Positions 1-8,752 of a stretch of 64,000 nucleotides of DNA are shown piece after piece; positions within the stretch are counted from its first letter, which is position 1; each line of letters starts with the position of its first letter. Source of the stretch: JABDMH01 sp965223215 (GTDB taxonomy: Bacteria; Bacteroidota; Bacteroidia; Chitinophagales; Saprospiraceae). The notes under the pieces were generated by a model. The model was not told the origin of the DNA and did not search any database. It saw nothing but the letters and a program-made list of their open reading frames with translations. The translations under genes and the position numbers were made by a program. Where the stretch lies: contig CBDCVZ010000010.1 in NCBI GenBank assembly GCA_965223215.1, positions 1,240,001 to 1,304,000 on the forward strand. The letters run 5' to 3'.

Positions 1-807
1 CACCAGAGGGCCAATTTTGAGTATGGACATTTACGTATACTCCTTCAGATTGAAGTGCCGCGATGTCTTCATCTTCCAGCATAAAAGTGTTATCGGATTG
101 TAAGATTTCTGCCGAAGTACTGTCTGCACTCAGGGTTAGATTAATGGGAATCAGCACTGGACCTTCGGAACCCGCCAGACCTAAATGCAGGTGGGCACCC
201 CCTGCTATATCCGTGGCAATGGCACTGGACAGGTTGGAGATTGATCCTGATAAAACCGCTTGATTGCCCGCCAACTCTAACATAATCGTTCCTTGTCCAT
301 CAGACATCACGGATGGAATTTGATTGCTTCCGAACAAATTAGCTTGATAGATGGCATCAGAGTTGGGCAGCATCTGCCCCCTTATTTCACCTGCCGCATA
401 ATCATTTGAATGAATGTTGATGTAGAGTTTCCGATCCAATAATGCCGCCTTTGCCTCACTATCGAGGACGAAGGTATTAGAAGCAACTTCAAACATTCCT
501 CCGTTTAAACCTTCCGATAAGGTGGGTTGCAGTGCATAAAGCACCCCTCCGTTTTGGCCGGCCAAGCCGGTGTGAAGGTGTACCCCCCCGGCTATCGCCG
601 TGTCCACACCCGAAACGACGTTGCCAAACTCGCCGCTGATGGCCAGTGTATCACCCGTCAAGGTCGCTGAAATCGTGCCGGTAGCCATGGATAACACCGG
701 AAGAGGTTGGGCATTCCCAGTCAAGGTCATCGAAAATTGCTGTTCCTGTGCTTCCATGCCAAAGCAAACAAGTATGCAAGAAAGAATGGTAAAAATTGAT
801 TGTTTCA
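1..807 (-). CDS. CHRD-domain secreted protein, C-terminus cut by window edge
   Basis: The frame is open from an ATG at 807 down to base 1, so 269 codons are visible and the stop lies outside the window. The first ~21 residues (MKQSIFTILSC..., then small residues and EAQ) form a Sec signal peptide. Two CHRD-type repeats follow. Each has an AGG(V/A)HLH(T/L)GLAG motif and later a Y(I/V)N(I/V)H motif; the first repeat also shows AGEIRGQ. CHRD domains are named after chordin and are common in secreted bacterial proteins. They are thought to be beta-sandwich binding modules; no enzymatic role is known. The product is probably periplasmic or exported. The gene is divergent from the HAD phosphatase gene, with 182 bp between the two starts. 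Confidence 0.85.
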
Positions 808-989
808 TAGATGAGTAATTATGAGGTTAAAATACAGCGCCTTGAGTGGTCCAATTCGCACCTGCGAATAGTATCCCTTATTAGATTACACAGACATTCA
901 AAAGTTACAGAGATTGTATACTTTGCATCCTTCATAGGTATCGAAAGAGCCCTGAGTGTCTTTAGGTAAACGGTTTAAGAAAAATAATA

Positions 990-1595
990 ATGTATAAATA
1001 TATCATTTTTGATTTAGGTGGTGTACTTATCGACTGGAACCCACGACATTTATACAAAAAAGTATTCGCTGACGAAGCTCAGATGGATTCTTTTCTATCG
1101 CAAGTCTGTACGCCCGATTGGAATGAAATGCAAGATGCTGGCCGAAGTCTACAGGAGGGGACCTCCCTATTGGTCAATCAGTTTCCGACTTATGAAGACG
1201 AAATTCGAATGTTTTATGACCGTTGGGAGGAGATGCTCAATGGGTCAATATCAAAAACAGAGACGCTGCTCAGGGAATTGGCCAAACGAACTGACCTAAG
1301 GCTTTTTGCACTGACCAATTGGTCTGCAGAGACCTTTCCCATTGCCCAAGACCAATTTGACTTTCTCAACCTGTTTGAAGGCATTGTGGTGTCTGGTATA
1401 GAAAAAATCAAGAAGCCTGATCCAGCCATCTATCGACTGTTGCTGGACCGTTTTAAGATTAATGCTGGTGAATCCATCTTTATCGATGACAATCTCCGCA
1501 ACACCCAAGCGGCTCAAAATGAGGGAATCAGAGGCATTCACTATGTTGGTCCAGAATTGCTTAGGAATGACTTACAAAAATTGCGGATATTATAG
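990..1595 (+). CDS. HAD-superfamily phosphatase (YihX-like)
   Basis: This 201-residue cytosolic protein has all four HAD motifs: FDLGGVLIDWNP at residues 7-18 (nucleophile Asp8), LTNWS around residue 108, a lysine in IEKIKKPDP, and the acidic IFIDDN motif near residue 165. The DLGGV form of motif I, with Gly rather than Asp at +2, is typical of the HAD-IA branch that includes E. coli YihX (alpha-D-glucose-1-phosphatase). Length fits the family. The substrate cannot be read from sequence; small sugar phosphates are plausible. A TPR protein gene starts 3 bp after the stop, so the two are probably cotranscribed. Confidence 0.87.
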   Translation: MYKYIIFDLGGVLIDWNPRHLYKKVFADEAQMDSFLSQVCTPDWNEMQDAGRSLQEGTSLLVNQFPTYEDEIRMFYDRWEEMLNGSISKTETLLRELAKRTDLRLFALTNWSAETFPIAQDQFDFLNLFEGIVVSGIEKIKKPDPAIYRLLLDRFKINAGESIFIDDNLRNTQAAQNEGIRGIHYVGPELLRNDLQKLRIL

Positions 1596-1598
1596 CGC

Positions 1599-2519
1599 AT
1601 GAAGTATCTATGTGTTTATCTGATTTTAGCATCACTCAGTGGATTCAGCCAATCCGAAACAAATTTCCCAATCACACGATCATTGATGGGTGAGCCCCTT
1701 TACGCACTCCCCGAAACACCCCAGAGCCAACGACTGAAAGACAGCCTACTAAATATCGCTCAGCTTGACCATGGCAAAAATTCCCATTCGTTGGAAAACA
1801 TTATTTGGTTGGGTCGACGACTGGCCTATCTAACGCGTTATCCGGAGGCAATTGAGGTTTATTCGGACGGGTTAAGCACACATCCAAACTCACCGGAACT
1901 ATACAGACATAGGGGGCATCGATATTTGTCAATGCGTAAAATTGATTTAGCAATTGACGATTTTAAGAGGGCTGCTGCCTTGCTTGGCAATCGACCCGTT
2001 GAAATCGAACCGGACGGAATACCCAATCGACTGAATAAACCTCTATCGTCGCTACAATTCAATATCTTCTACCACCTTGGATTGGCCCATTATTTAAAGC
2101 ACGATTGGGAAAGAGCTGTCCGGGCCTACACAAAATGTTTGGAATATGCGACCAACGATGACTTGTTGGTGGCAGTAGTAGATTGGCTCTATATGACCTA
2201 TCGACGGATGGGGAATCACCAGCAAGCCGAAATACTATTGGACACCATTTCTGATGATCTCGTGATTATTGAAAATGACAGCTATTACAAGAGGATCAAA
2301 TTCTATCAGGGCAAAATTTCAGAAGAAGAACTCATGTATTCTGAACCTCCCAACTCAAGTCTGGCCATCGCCACGCAAGGTTATGGCCTAGGCAACTTCC
2401 ATCTTGGCAACGGGGATATCGAAAAGGCAAAAGCAATTTTTCGAAAGGTCCTAGACACGGGTTACTGGCCGGCCTTCGGACATCTTGCAGCGGAAGCAGA
2501 TTTAGTTACTTTGCAGTAG
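1599..2519 (+). CDS. secreted tetratricopeptide-repeat protein
   Basis: The 306-residue product starts with a clear Sec signal peptide (MKYLCVYLIL..., ending near FSQS). The rest is largely helical with TPR-like helix pairs, most clearly at about residues 65-125 (YPEAIEVYSDGL, then IDLAIDDFKRAA) and 150-200 (YLKHDWERAVRAYTKCLEYA), plus a last one near residue 285. TPRs mediate protein-protein contacts. The protein probably sits in the periplasm or on an envelope surface. No catalytic motif is visible. It follows the HAD gene by 3 bp and likely shares its transcript, but no functional link is evident. Confidence 0.72.
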   Translation: MKYLCVYLILASLSGFSQSETNFPITRSLMGEPLYALPETPQSQRLKDSLLNIAQLDHGKNSHSLENIIWLGRRLAYLTRYPEAIEVYSDGLSTHPNSPELYRHRGHRYLSMRKIDLAIDDFKRAAALLGNRPVEIEPDGIPNRLNKPLSSLQFNIFYHLGLAHYLKHDWERAVRAYTKCLEYATNDDLLVAVVDWLYMTYRRMGNHQQAEILLDTISDDLVIIENDSYYKRIKFYQGKISEEELMYSEPPNSSLAIATQGYGLGNFHLGNGDIEKAKAIFRKVLDTGYWPAFGHLAAEADLVTLQ

Positions 2520-2621
2520 GTTTCGTACGATCTATATCGGCAGCACGGCTGACTTCAGATTAACTTTTGTAATCATCCATCGGAATTAGTACATTCACCA
2601 GGAACTAAACCTAACCAACAC

Positions 2622-3356
2622 ATGTCTCCATTTGTCTCCGAGCTCTTGGGCACGATGGTATTGATCCTCCTAGGTAATGGGGTGGTGGCCAATGTCATCC
2701 TTAGCCAAACGAAAGGAAATAATGCCGGTTGGATCACCATCACCTTTGGCTGGGGCTTTGCCGTGTTTGCTGGTGTGCTGATCGCACAAGATTTTAGTGG
2801 GGCGCACCTGAATCCCGCAGTTACCTTGGGGCTGGCGGCGGCAGGTAAATTCGAAACTGCCCAAATCTTCACCTATATCTCGGCACAATTGATTGGCGCC
2901 GCGCTAGGAATGGTCCTCGTGTTCTTAATGTATTATGACCACTATGCCCAAACGAAAGACCAGGCGACGAAATTGGCAACTTTTTGCACGAGCCCTGCGA
3001 TTCCACACACCTTCCGAAATTTACTGTCCGAAATACTGGGCACATTCGTTCTAGTGCTGGCGGCCCTCTATATTACCGGACCCAATTTTATGGTCGGTGA
3101 TTCCTCAGCCCCTGCTGGTCTAGGTAGTGTAGGAGCATTGCCGATTGCCTTAATTGTCGTAGCCATTGGTATGAGCCTTGGGGGCACCACCGGTTATGCC
3201 ATTAATCCGGCGAGAGACTTGGCACCTCGATTCATGCATCAAATCTTACCAGTGCCGGACAAAGGAGAAAGTGATTGGACCTATGCCTGGATTCCTGTTA
3301 TGGGTCCGGTTTTAGGTGCTTTGACTGCAGCACTGTTGTTTTTGGGATTTGGGTAG
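2622..3356 (+). CDS. MIP-family channel, aquaglyceroporin (GlpF-like)
   Basis: The 244-residue integral membrane protein has six predicted membrane segments and the two half-helix signatures of the MIP family: GAHLNPAVTLG (NPA at residues 64-66) and GYAINPARDLAPR (NPA at 195-197). The Asp after Arg198 (NPARD) is typical of glycerol facilitators rather than strict water channels. The inferred role is passive uptake of glycerol or other small polyols across the inner membrane. No glycerol kinase or dehydrogenase gene is nearby, so the gene appears to stand alone. It is convergent with the Omp85-like gene downstream. Confidence 0.9.
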   Translation: MSPFVSELLGTMVLILLGNGVVANVILSQTKGNNAGWITITFGWGFAVFAGVLIAQDFSGAHLNPAVTLGLAAAGKFETAQIFTYISAQLIGAALGMVLVFLMYYDHYAQTKDQATKLATFCTSPAIPHTFRNLLSEILGTFVLVLAALYITGPNFMVGDSSAPAGLGSVGALPIALIVVAIGMSLGGTTGYAINPARDLAPRFMHQILPVPDKGESDWTYAWIPVMGPVLGALTAALLFLGFG

Positions 3357-3407
3357 TCCTTTTGAAATTGCTCGTGGATTATCGGTCTCTTTGGACGATC
3401 ATTTGAC

Positions 3408-4679
3408 TTAGAAGTATTGACCAAATCCCAGCACAAAACCACGTTGGTGACTGTTGTAAAGATCAATGCCATAGTCCAATCGAATGATGGCATCAAAAGC
3501 ACGCTTGTAAATCAACCGCAACCCCAGTCCCATAAAATGCCGAAAATTATCTCGATCAATAAAATCACTCAATTTACCACCTGGATTTCTCCAGGTTCCG
3601 AGATCCGAAAAGCCCACTACCTGACCAGCAAAATAACCTGCATCAAAGAAGGTCTGGCGATATTCAGTATTTAAGATAATCTGTCCTGTCCCGCGATCGA
3701 TGCGATTGCCTACTCCACGAATGTTGAGTCGACTATCAATCACAAAGGGTGCAAAAGGTGTCTCATCATTTGAAGCCAACCCCGTTCGGAGTCTTGCTCC
3801 TAAATTTCCTTTTTTACCCACCCTCGTGAACCATACCAAATCATTGATGAAAATATTGAATAAATAGGCCTCACCATGGGTGACCACCCACTGTCCAGTA
3901 AAGCGCTCCGAATACCCCTCTACATAAAAAGAATGATAATTTCTGCGGTCTAGGGAATAAACGCCCTTATAAAGTGACTTTCGTTGATTCAATAAGTCCG
4001 GCCCAGGTGGATCGGCTATTTCCTGATGTGCAAGTTTGCTATATCTTTCAGTAAAATAAGCTGCTCCCACTTCCACAAATTGATTGATATTAATCTGGTA
4101 ACTACCGCCCAGTTCCAGATAATTGATATCATAGTCAAAAGTCACTGTACCTTCATTAAAAAAAAGTGGCTCGGTTGATGCCCATCGCACGATGTTGAGA
4201 TAATACCCGAAGCGACTCCTTCCAATATTGGGATTGTGCAAGGTGAATTGACCATTGTTCCGGCCATCAATATTGCCATAGATGGCTGACCATTGAATTC
4301 CTCGACCAAATTGATGGATATTTTTTACACCAACCTGAAACCAAAGATTGTCTTTAATTCCACCAATACCAATAATAGGAAAAATGGTGAGGGCTTCGTC
4401 TATACGTAACACAACTCGGATGCCCTTTGTGGTTTGCATAGTATCTGCATGCACCTGAGAAATGGTATATAAATTCGAGAGCGTCTGGAGGTCCTTGGCA
4501 AGGATGTCGGCATCGTAAATTTGACCAGGTGCAATCTTAATATGTCGCTTGAGATAGCCCAGATCAGATTTCACAACGCCTTGAAATTCAATACTGTCTA
4601 TCAGATCTTGAGCACTGACTTGAACCACAGTGAAAACTGCGATCAGAACGATGAGGTGATTAGAAATTTTGATAAGCAA
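3408..4679 (-). CDS. Omp85-family outer membrane protein with one POTRA domain
   Basis: The 423-residue protein has a signal peptide (to about residue 23, VSAQ). A single POTRA-like segment follows (IDSIEFQG...LKRHIKIAPGQIYD, about residues 25-100), and the rest is a beta-barrel rich in alternating hydrophobic residues that ends in FGQYF, an aromatic C-terminal residue as expected for barrel assembly. It is much shorter than BamA, which has five POTRAs, and resembles the short surface-antigen (D15) group seen in Bacteroidota. The only usable start is TTG at 4679: the upstream stretch in this frame has no ATG or GTG before a stop. That start lies 11 bp after the stop of the DUF547 gene, which suggests translational coupling. 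The exact cargo is unknown. Confidence 0.75.
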   Translation of the reverse strand: MLIKISNHLIVLIAVFTVVQVSAQDLIDSIEFQGVVKSDLGYLKRHIKIAPGQIYDADILAKDLQTLSNLYTISQVHADTMQTTKGIRVVLRIDEALTIFPIIGIGGIKDNLWFQVGVKNIHQFGRGIQWSAIYGNIDGRNNGQFTLHNPNIGRSRFGYYLNIVRWASTEPLFFNEGTVTFDYDINYLELGGSYQININQFVEVGAAYFTERYSKLAHQEIADPPGPDLLNQRKSLYKGVYSLDRRNYHSFYVEGYSERFTGQWVVTHGEAYLFNIFINDLVWFTRVGKKGNLGARLRTGLASNDETPFAPFVIDSRLNIRGVGNRIDRGTGQIILNTEYRQTFFDAGYFAGQVVGFSDLGTWRNPGGKLSDFIDRDNFRHFMGLGLRLIYKRAFDAIIRLDYGIDLYNSHQRGFVLGFGQYF

Positions 4680-4690
4680 ATTTACATTTC

Positions 4691-6211
4691 TCAGCGGGAC
4701 AAACGCACACCCAGATTAAAAGTTGATGCCCGACCACCATTCTCCTGTAAAAAAGAATTACTAAAGTAGGTGTAGAGAAGTTCTAATTCTATCTGTGGGG
4801 TAAACTGATATTTGGCCCCCAAACCAGGTTGGATAAAATAATCCAATGTTGGTGACCAAAAGGGTGAAAAATTTAGCAAGCCGTACAATGTTGTCTTTCG
4901 ATTTGGAAAATAACTGAAAATACCGGTGACGGGAGTCGATATTCGATTGAAGGCACCCTTGGTTTCTCTGCCGATATCTTCGTATAGAAAATCAATTTCT
5001 GCAAAGAGGGCAAAATGTGATCCGATATCGAAATCATTGAAAAACTGGGTCCACCAGGTGGGTCCCTGCCAGTCCACCCATGGTTCAACATTCTGACCCT
5101 CCAGATTCTTTTTGAGGGGTATCCAAAAAGCTGACTGGATACTAAAATTAGGCCAAAAGCGATTGGGTGCAAAACGCACCTTGGGTCCTATGGTAGCCAA
5201 AGTGCCTCGAGATCTGGTCGCATCTTCTTTAGAAAAGAACTTTAGTGCGGATGCAGGAGCATCATGCGATGTGAAGGCACGATAGCGAACATCAAAGCCA
5301 ACATTGAGTTGAGGCACCACACCATAAACAAAGTTAATGATCGATGTAAAGAAAGATTCACGTACACTGGTGCGTCCATCCCGAGGGAGAATCTGAGAAT
5401 ACAGGTTGTTAAACCACTTAAGCTCATATCCACCCTTCGGAACAACGGAAGAAACCACATAGCGGCTGGTGTTGGTTGCACCATAGCTAGAACTGATATC
5501 ATTCAGTTTCCAATCGTAGGGATAGTATTCCACCAAGCGATCGGGCTTTATCGGCTGGTTTCTGAATTGATTGATGTAATCAATGACGGCTGATTTCTGT
5601 CCTCCAAAATCCTTACTGTACCAATTAAAAATCTGATTAAGCCCTACCACTCCATCGACAGACAAATTCACAAAGTCTTGATCCTCCAAGGTCATGGTCG
5701 TTCTCGCTTCGAGTTGTTCATCTAATTGATCGGGCAGGTACGCGAAACTAGCCAGGGGTGGACAGCCTTTCGCGCCACAGGCCAGCGCAAAATGCAGTCG
5801 AGGATCTTTGAACTTCTTGAGGAGGTAGTCCTTCTCCAGTCCATCTAGAGTTCGGTGATGGAGGCCCATCTTCCATTTTCTTTGATCGAAGAACCCAAAG
5901 ATCTTGAGTAGAGAATTGAGGGGATAGTTTTCAACCACCCCATGAATGACCAAGATATTGTAAGCATTGATTAAGTAGGCTTTCTCCGCATCAGCTGATA
6001 ACTGGGAATGATCGAATCCGGCAATGAATTCAACCAATGGAGTCGTACTCTTGTCCTTTTGGATGGCATCATAATCGACCTGGCCATCTGCAACCTTAGA
6101 CTCTAGCAGAATTTGTGCATTGGTAAAGAAATCCTTCAGTTCGAGTATCTGGGCTTCTAGCACAAAATGCCCCATCATAACCATGAGTAAAACTGAGCAC
6201 TTGATGTACAT
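4691..6211 (-). CDS. DUF547 domain fused to outer-membrane-like beta-barrel region
   Basis: I place the start at the ATG at 6211 because it begins a signal peptide (MYIKCSVLLMVMMG...LEAQ); a GTG at 6253 would add 14 residues ahead of it. The N-terminal half (about residues 20-235) is a DUF547 domain with its conserved CGAKGCPPL motif and the AYLINAYN segment. The C-terminal ~260 residues show amphipathic strands typical of outer membrane barrels (for example NVGFDVRYRAF, YQFTPQIELELLY) and end in NLGVRLSR. DUF547 proteins are usually stand-alone secreted proteins, so the fusion is notable. The gene is followed 11 bp later by the Omp85-like gene and the two form an apparent operon. Function is unknown. 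Confidence 0.72.
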   Translation of the reverse strand: MYIKCSVLLMVMMGHFVLEAQILELKDFFTNAQILLESKVADGQVDYDAIQKDKSTTPLVEFIAGFDHSQLSADAEKAYLINAYNILVIHGVVENYPLNSLLKIFGFFDQRKWKMGLHHRTLDGLEKDYLLKKFKDPRLHFALACGAKGCPPLASFAYLPDQLDEQLEARTTMTLEDQDFVNLSVDGVVGLNQIFNWYSKDFGGQKSAVIDYINQFRNQPIKPDRLVEYYPYDWKLNDISSSYGATNTSRYVVSSVVPKGGYELKWFNNLYSQILPRDGRTSVRESFFTSIINFVYGVVPQLNVGFDVRYRAFTSHDAPASALKFFSKEDATRSRGTLATIGPKVRFAPNRFWPNFSIQSAFWIPLKKNLEGQNVEPWVDWQGPTWWTQFFNDFDIGSHFALFAEIDFLYEDIGRETKGAFNRISTPVTGIFSYFPNRKTTLYGLLNFSPFWSPTLDYFIQPGLGAKYQFTPQIELELLYTYFSNSFLQENGGRASTFNLGVRLSR

Positions 6212-6350
6212 ATCAGGCCAAACGTACAAAACCTCCTGAAAGTTAACAACCACCCCTAAACTGAGTGAAACGCCAAATCTTGCCGTTTCATCAGGTTTTC
6301 GTCTGGGTTCATCGAAAGACAGTGAATTACCTTCAAAAATGTGATATATT

Positions 6351-6362
6351 TATGATATCATA
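6351..6362. promoter_or_regulatory. 12-bp palindrome upstream of the SPFH gene, possible operator
   Basis: TATGATATCATA is a perfect 12-bp palindrome that ends 24 bp before the SPFH start codon, in an AT-rich stretch that could hold the promoter. The second gene of this operon encodes a ribbon-helix-helix protein, a fold that binds short palindromes as dimers. Autoregulation is therefore possible, but this is inference from one site. Confidence 0.3.
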
Positions 6363-6385
6363 TTAACATCATTTAAACATCAACC

Positions 6386-7240
6386 ATGGAAGAAAAGATC
6401 ATCAACCCCACGAATGGCTATGCCATGTTAATTATCACTGTTGTTGCGGCTGGATTGTCCATCTTTTCGATCGTATACTGGGACAATGAGGTCGTCTTCA
6501 GCTTGCTATTACTCACCATTGTCCTCCTGGCAAAAGGGTTTTATTTTATTTACCCAAATGGATCAAAAGTGATGACTTTGTTTGGTGCCTATCAAGGTAC
6601 CGTCAAAAAGACGGGACTTTTTTGGACCAACCCCTTTTATCATCGCAAGAGCATCAGCCTCCGAGCACGTAATTTTGATAGTGATCGACTTAAAGTAAAT
6701 GATAAATTGGGCAATCCAATCTTGATCAGTGTGATTTTAGTTTGGAGAGTAAGCGACACTTTTAAGGCGGCTTTTGAAGTAGATTATTATGAGAGCTTTG
6801 TCAAAATTCAGACGGATGCAGCCGTAAGAAAACTAGCCAGTCAATATTCTTATGATAATTTTGACGACGATCAGACGGAGCTAACCCTTCGGTCTGCCGT
6901 GCAAGAAGTAAATGATTCGCTTGAAGCCGAACTGGCCGAACGCTTGGCAATCGCAGGAATAGAGGTAATGGAAGCCAGATTGGGCTATCTCGCTTACGCA
7001 CCCGAAATTGCCAATGCAATGTTGAAGCGTCAACAGGCAGAAGCAATTGTTGCAGCTCGTTTCAAAATCGTAGAAGGCGCTGTTAGCATGGTCGAAGACG
7101 CTCTAGAAAAACTGTCCAGAAAACAAATAATCGATCTTGATGAGGATCAAAAAGCAACGATGGTAAGTAATCTAATGGTGATTCTTTGCTCGGACAAAGA
7201 GGCAACACCCGTACTAAATACTGGCACCTTACATCAGTAG
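6386..7240 (+). CDS. SPFH/band 7 domain membrane protein
   Basis: The 284-residue protein has two hydrophobic segments at the N-terminus (about residues 13-31 and 36-53), then an SPFH (stomatin/prohibitin/flotillin) domain at about 60-230, and a helical tail. Typical features are GLFWTNPFY at the domain start, RARNFDS, GNPILISVILVWRV, and the coiled AYAPEIANAMLKRQQAEAIVAARFKIV segment. SPFH proteins form large membrane rings and organise membrane microdomains or protect membrane proteases. It lies 15 bp before a small ribbon-helix-helix gene, a pairing I recognise from many bacteria. No protease gene is adjacent. Confidence 0.87.
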   Translation: MEEKIINPTNGYAMLIITVVAAGLSIFSIVYWDNEVVFSLLLLTIVLLAKGFYFIYPNGSKVMTLFGAYQGTVKKTGLFWTNPFYHRKSISLRARNFDSDRLKVNDKLGNPILISVILVWRVSDTFKAAFEVDYYESFVKIQTDAAVRKLASQYSYDNFDDDQTELTLRSAVQEVNDSLEAELAERLAIAGIEVMEARLGYLAYAPEIANAMLKRQQAEAIVAARFKIVEGAVSMVEDALEKLSRKQIIDLDEDQKATMVSNLMVILCSDKEATPVLNTGTLHQ

Positions 7241-7255
7241 TTGTAAAACATTTAT

Positions 7256-7450
7256 ATGCCGAAAAAGAAATTCGTTCTTCGTATTGACGAATCGACCATG
7301 AAATCCGTTGAGAAATGGGCGGCGGATGAATTCCGGAGTGTCAACGGACAACTTGAGTGGATCATCACCCAGGGTCTCAAACGAGCAAAACGTTTCAAGC
7401 AAATCTCATCAGTGGAAGAGAAAGATCATGGCGATGTTGCAGATTCATAG
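7256..7450 (+). CDS. small Arc-like ribbon-helix-helix protein
   Basis: The 64-residue product begins MPKKKFVLRIDESTMKSVEKWA, which fits a beta-strand followed by two helices, the ribbon-helix-helix fold of Arc/MetJ DNA-binding proteins. The strand FVLRID would contact DNA and the motif SVNGQLEWII matches the second helix. The C-terminus is charged and probably disordered. It starts 15 bp after the SPFH gene and is almost surely cotranscribed. Such proteins next to SPFH genes are often annotated as Arc-family or antitoxin-like; no toxin gene is adjacent here, so a regulatory role is more likely than toxin-antitoxin function. Confidence 0.75.
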   Translation: MPKKKFVLRIDESTMKSVEKWAADEFRSVNGQLEWIITQGLKRAKRFKQISSVEEKDHGDVADS

Positions 7451-7537
7451 GGCTTACTAAATCATCAAAACGCATTTTCTAACCCTACACTCTTGATCGA
7501 TTGGTGGTCTGTGCACAGCGATCTCGATGGTATCATT

Positions 7538-8749
7538 TTAGGAATCTATGGACCACCCTTTTCCTAAAATCGATTTGAGGTTTTTGGACCTAACCTCTTG
7601 TAGTTCTATTTGGTTACATTGATTAAACCGTGCAAAGGCATTCAGTGTGTCTCTCCAAGCTTGTACTCCAACACTACCCATATCGATCTTGGGTTCTGGG
7701 ATTAGAGTAATGATCTGAAGGGTTTTGTTTTTCCGATCCGCTTTGGCATCCATTCTCGCAATCAACTGATCCCGCCACAATACCGGAAGGACGAAATAGC
7801 CGTATTTCCGCTTTTGCTTCGGGACATAGCATTCGATCAAATAATTAAAGTCAAAGAAATTGTAAAGGCGGTTTCTTTGGATAATGAGTGGATCGAAGGG
7901 TGAGAGTATGCTCAGTTTTCTGCTCACCCGAATTTGATTTGACAAAAGATCCGGATCAAGATAAAAAGGGGTCTCACCGAGTCCCTTCACTTTTACTTTA
8001 ACAAGCTTGCCAGCATCCACCAAATCAGCAACCCTGCTCATGATCATCTTTTTCACCCCTTGGCGCAAATAGGTAATCTCGTTTAGCGAGGCGAGGCCAT
8101 GGGTAGACAGGGCACTTTTAATCAAGTGATCTGCCCATTCGGCATCACTGGGATATTCCGTCGTGATGTGACTGGGCAATACACGCTCCGTGAGATCATA
8201 CACTTTGTGAAAACCTTTCCGCTTCACGACCATTAAATCCCCTTGAAAAAAAAGTCGCTCCAAGGCAAGTTTCTCTGGTTTCCAATCCCACCAGCCCTCA
8301 CTACTGTGCTTTCTCGGTTTGGCAAAATCCTTAGCCATGAGTGGTCCCTCCTCTTTAATCCTTTTCAAGACACGACGCATCATGGTTTTTTCCGATTTCG
8401 GCCAACGGTCTTTTCCCTGTCTAAAGAATTCTTTTTGAGGCAGAGAAAATCGAAAATCTGACAATGGCAAGTAAGCTGCAGCATGAGCCCAATATTCGAA
8501 TACTTCTATTCGATCAACTTGCAGTTTATGGATGAAACTATTTTGATAATTGGGCACCCGCGACCAAAGTATGTGATGATGAGATCGCTGCACCACAGAT
8601 ATCGTGTCTATTTGCACATATTTAATTTGATTGATGGCCCTGGCGGTTGCGTTGATCCCTCTACCAAAATAACCTGGACGATGCAAGCCACTGGCGGCCA
8701 GGGCCAGCCGGCGAGCTTGTCTTTTGCTAATTACGTTTTCTCGCGTCAC
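7538..8749 (-). CDS. ycaQ: YcaQ/AlkX-family winged-helix DNA glycosylase
   Basis: The 403-residue protein belongs to the HTH_42 (YcaQ) family of tandem winged-helix DNA glycosylases that excise alkylated bases and unhook interstrand crosslinks. The N-terminal region ISKRQARRLALAASGL is typical. The catalytic motif appears as QID at residues 46-48 in KYVQIDTISVVQRSHH. This is the QxD form of the YcaQ/AlkX branch, whereas AlkZ-type enzymes carry QxQ (established knowledge). The WAHAAAYLP segment near residue 87 is also conserved. The start is GTG at 8749, which lies 3 bp after the stop of the penicillin-acylase gene, suggesting one transcript. The enzyme should act on chromosomal DNA in the cytoplasm. 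Confidence 0.85.
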   Translation of the reverse strand: MTRENVISKRQARRLALAASGLHRPGYFGRGINATARAINQIKYVQIDTISVVQRSHHHILWSRVPNYQNSFIHKLQVDRIEVFEYWAHAAAYLPLSDFRFSLPQKEFFRQGKDRWPKSEKTMMRRVLKRIKEEGPLMAKDFAKPRKHSSEGWWDWKPEKLALERLFFQGDLMVVKRKGFHKVYDLTERVLPSHITTEYPSDAEWADHLIKSALSTHGLASLNEITYLRQGVKKMIMSRVADLVDAGKLVKVKVKGLGETPFYLDPDLLSNQIRVSRKLSILSPFDPLIIQRNRLYNFFDFNYLIECYVPKQKRKYGYFVLPVLWRDQLIARMDAKADRKNKTLQIITLIPEPKIDMGSVGVQAWRDTLNAFARFNQCNQIELQEVRSKNLKSILGKGWSIDS

Positions 8750-8752
8750 AAT

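Noticed and set aside
7256..7450. Antitoxin of a toxin-antitoxin pair
   Set aside because: The ribbon-helix-helix fold fits, but no toxin gene is adjacent and the SPFH gene is the partner seen in many genomes.
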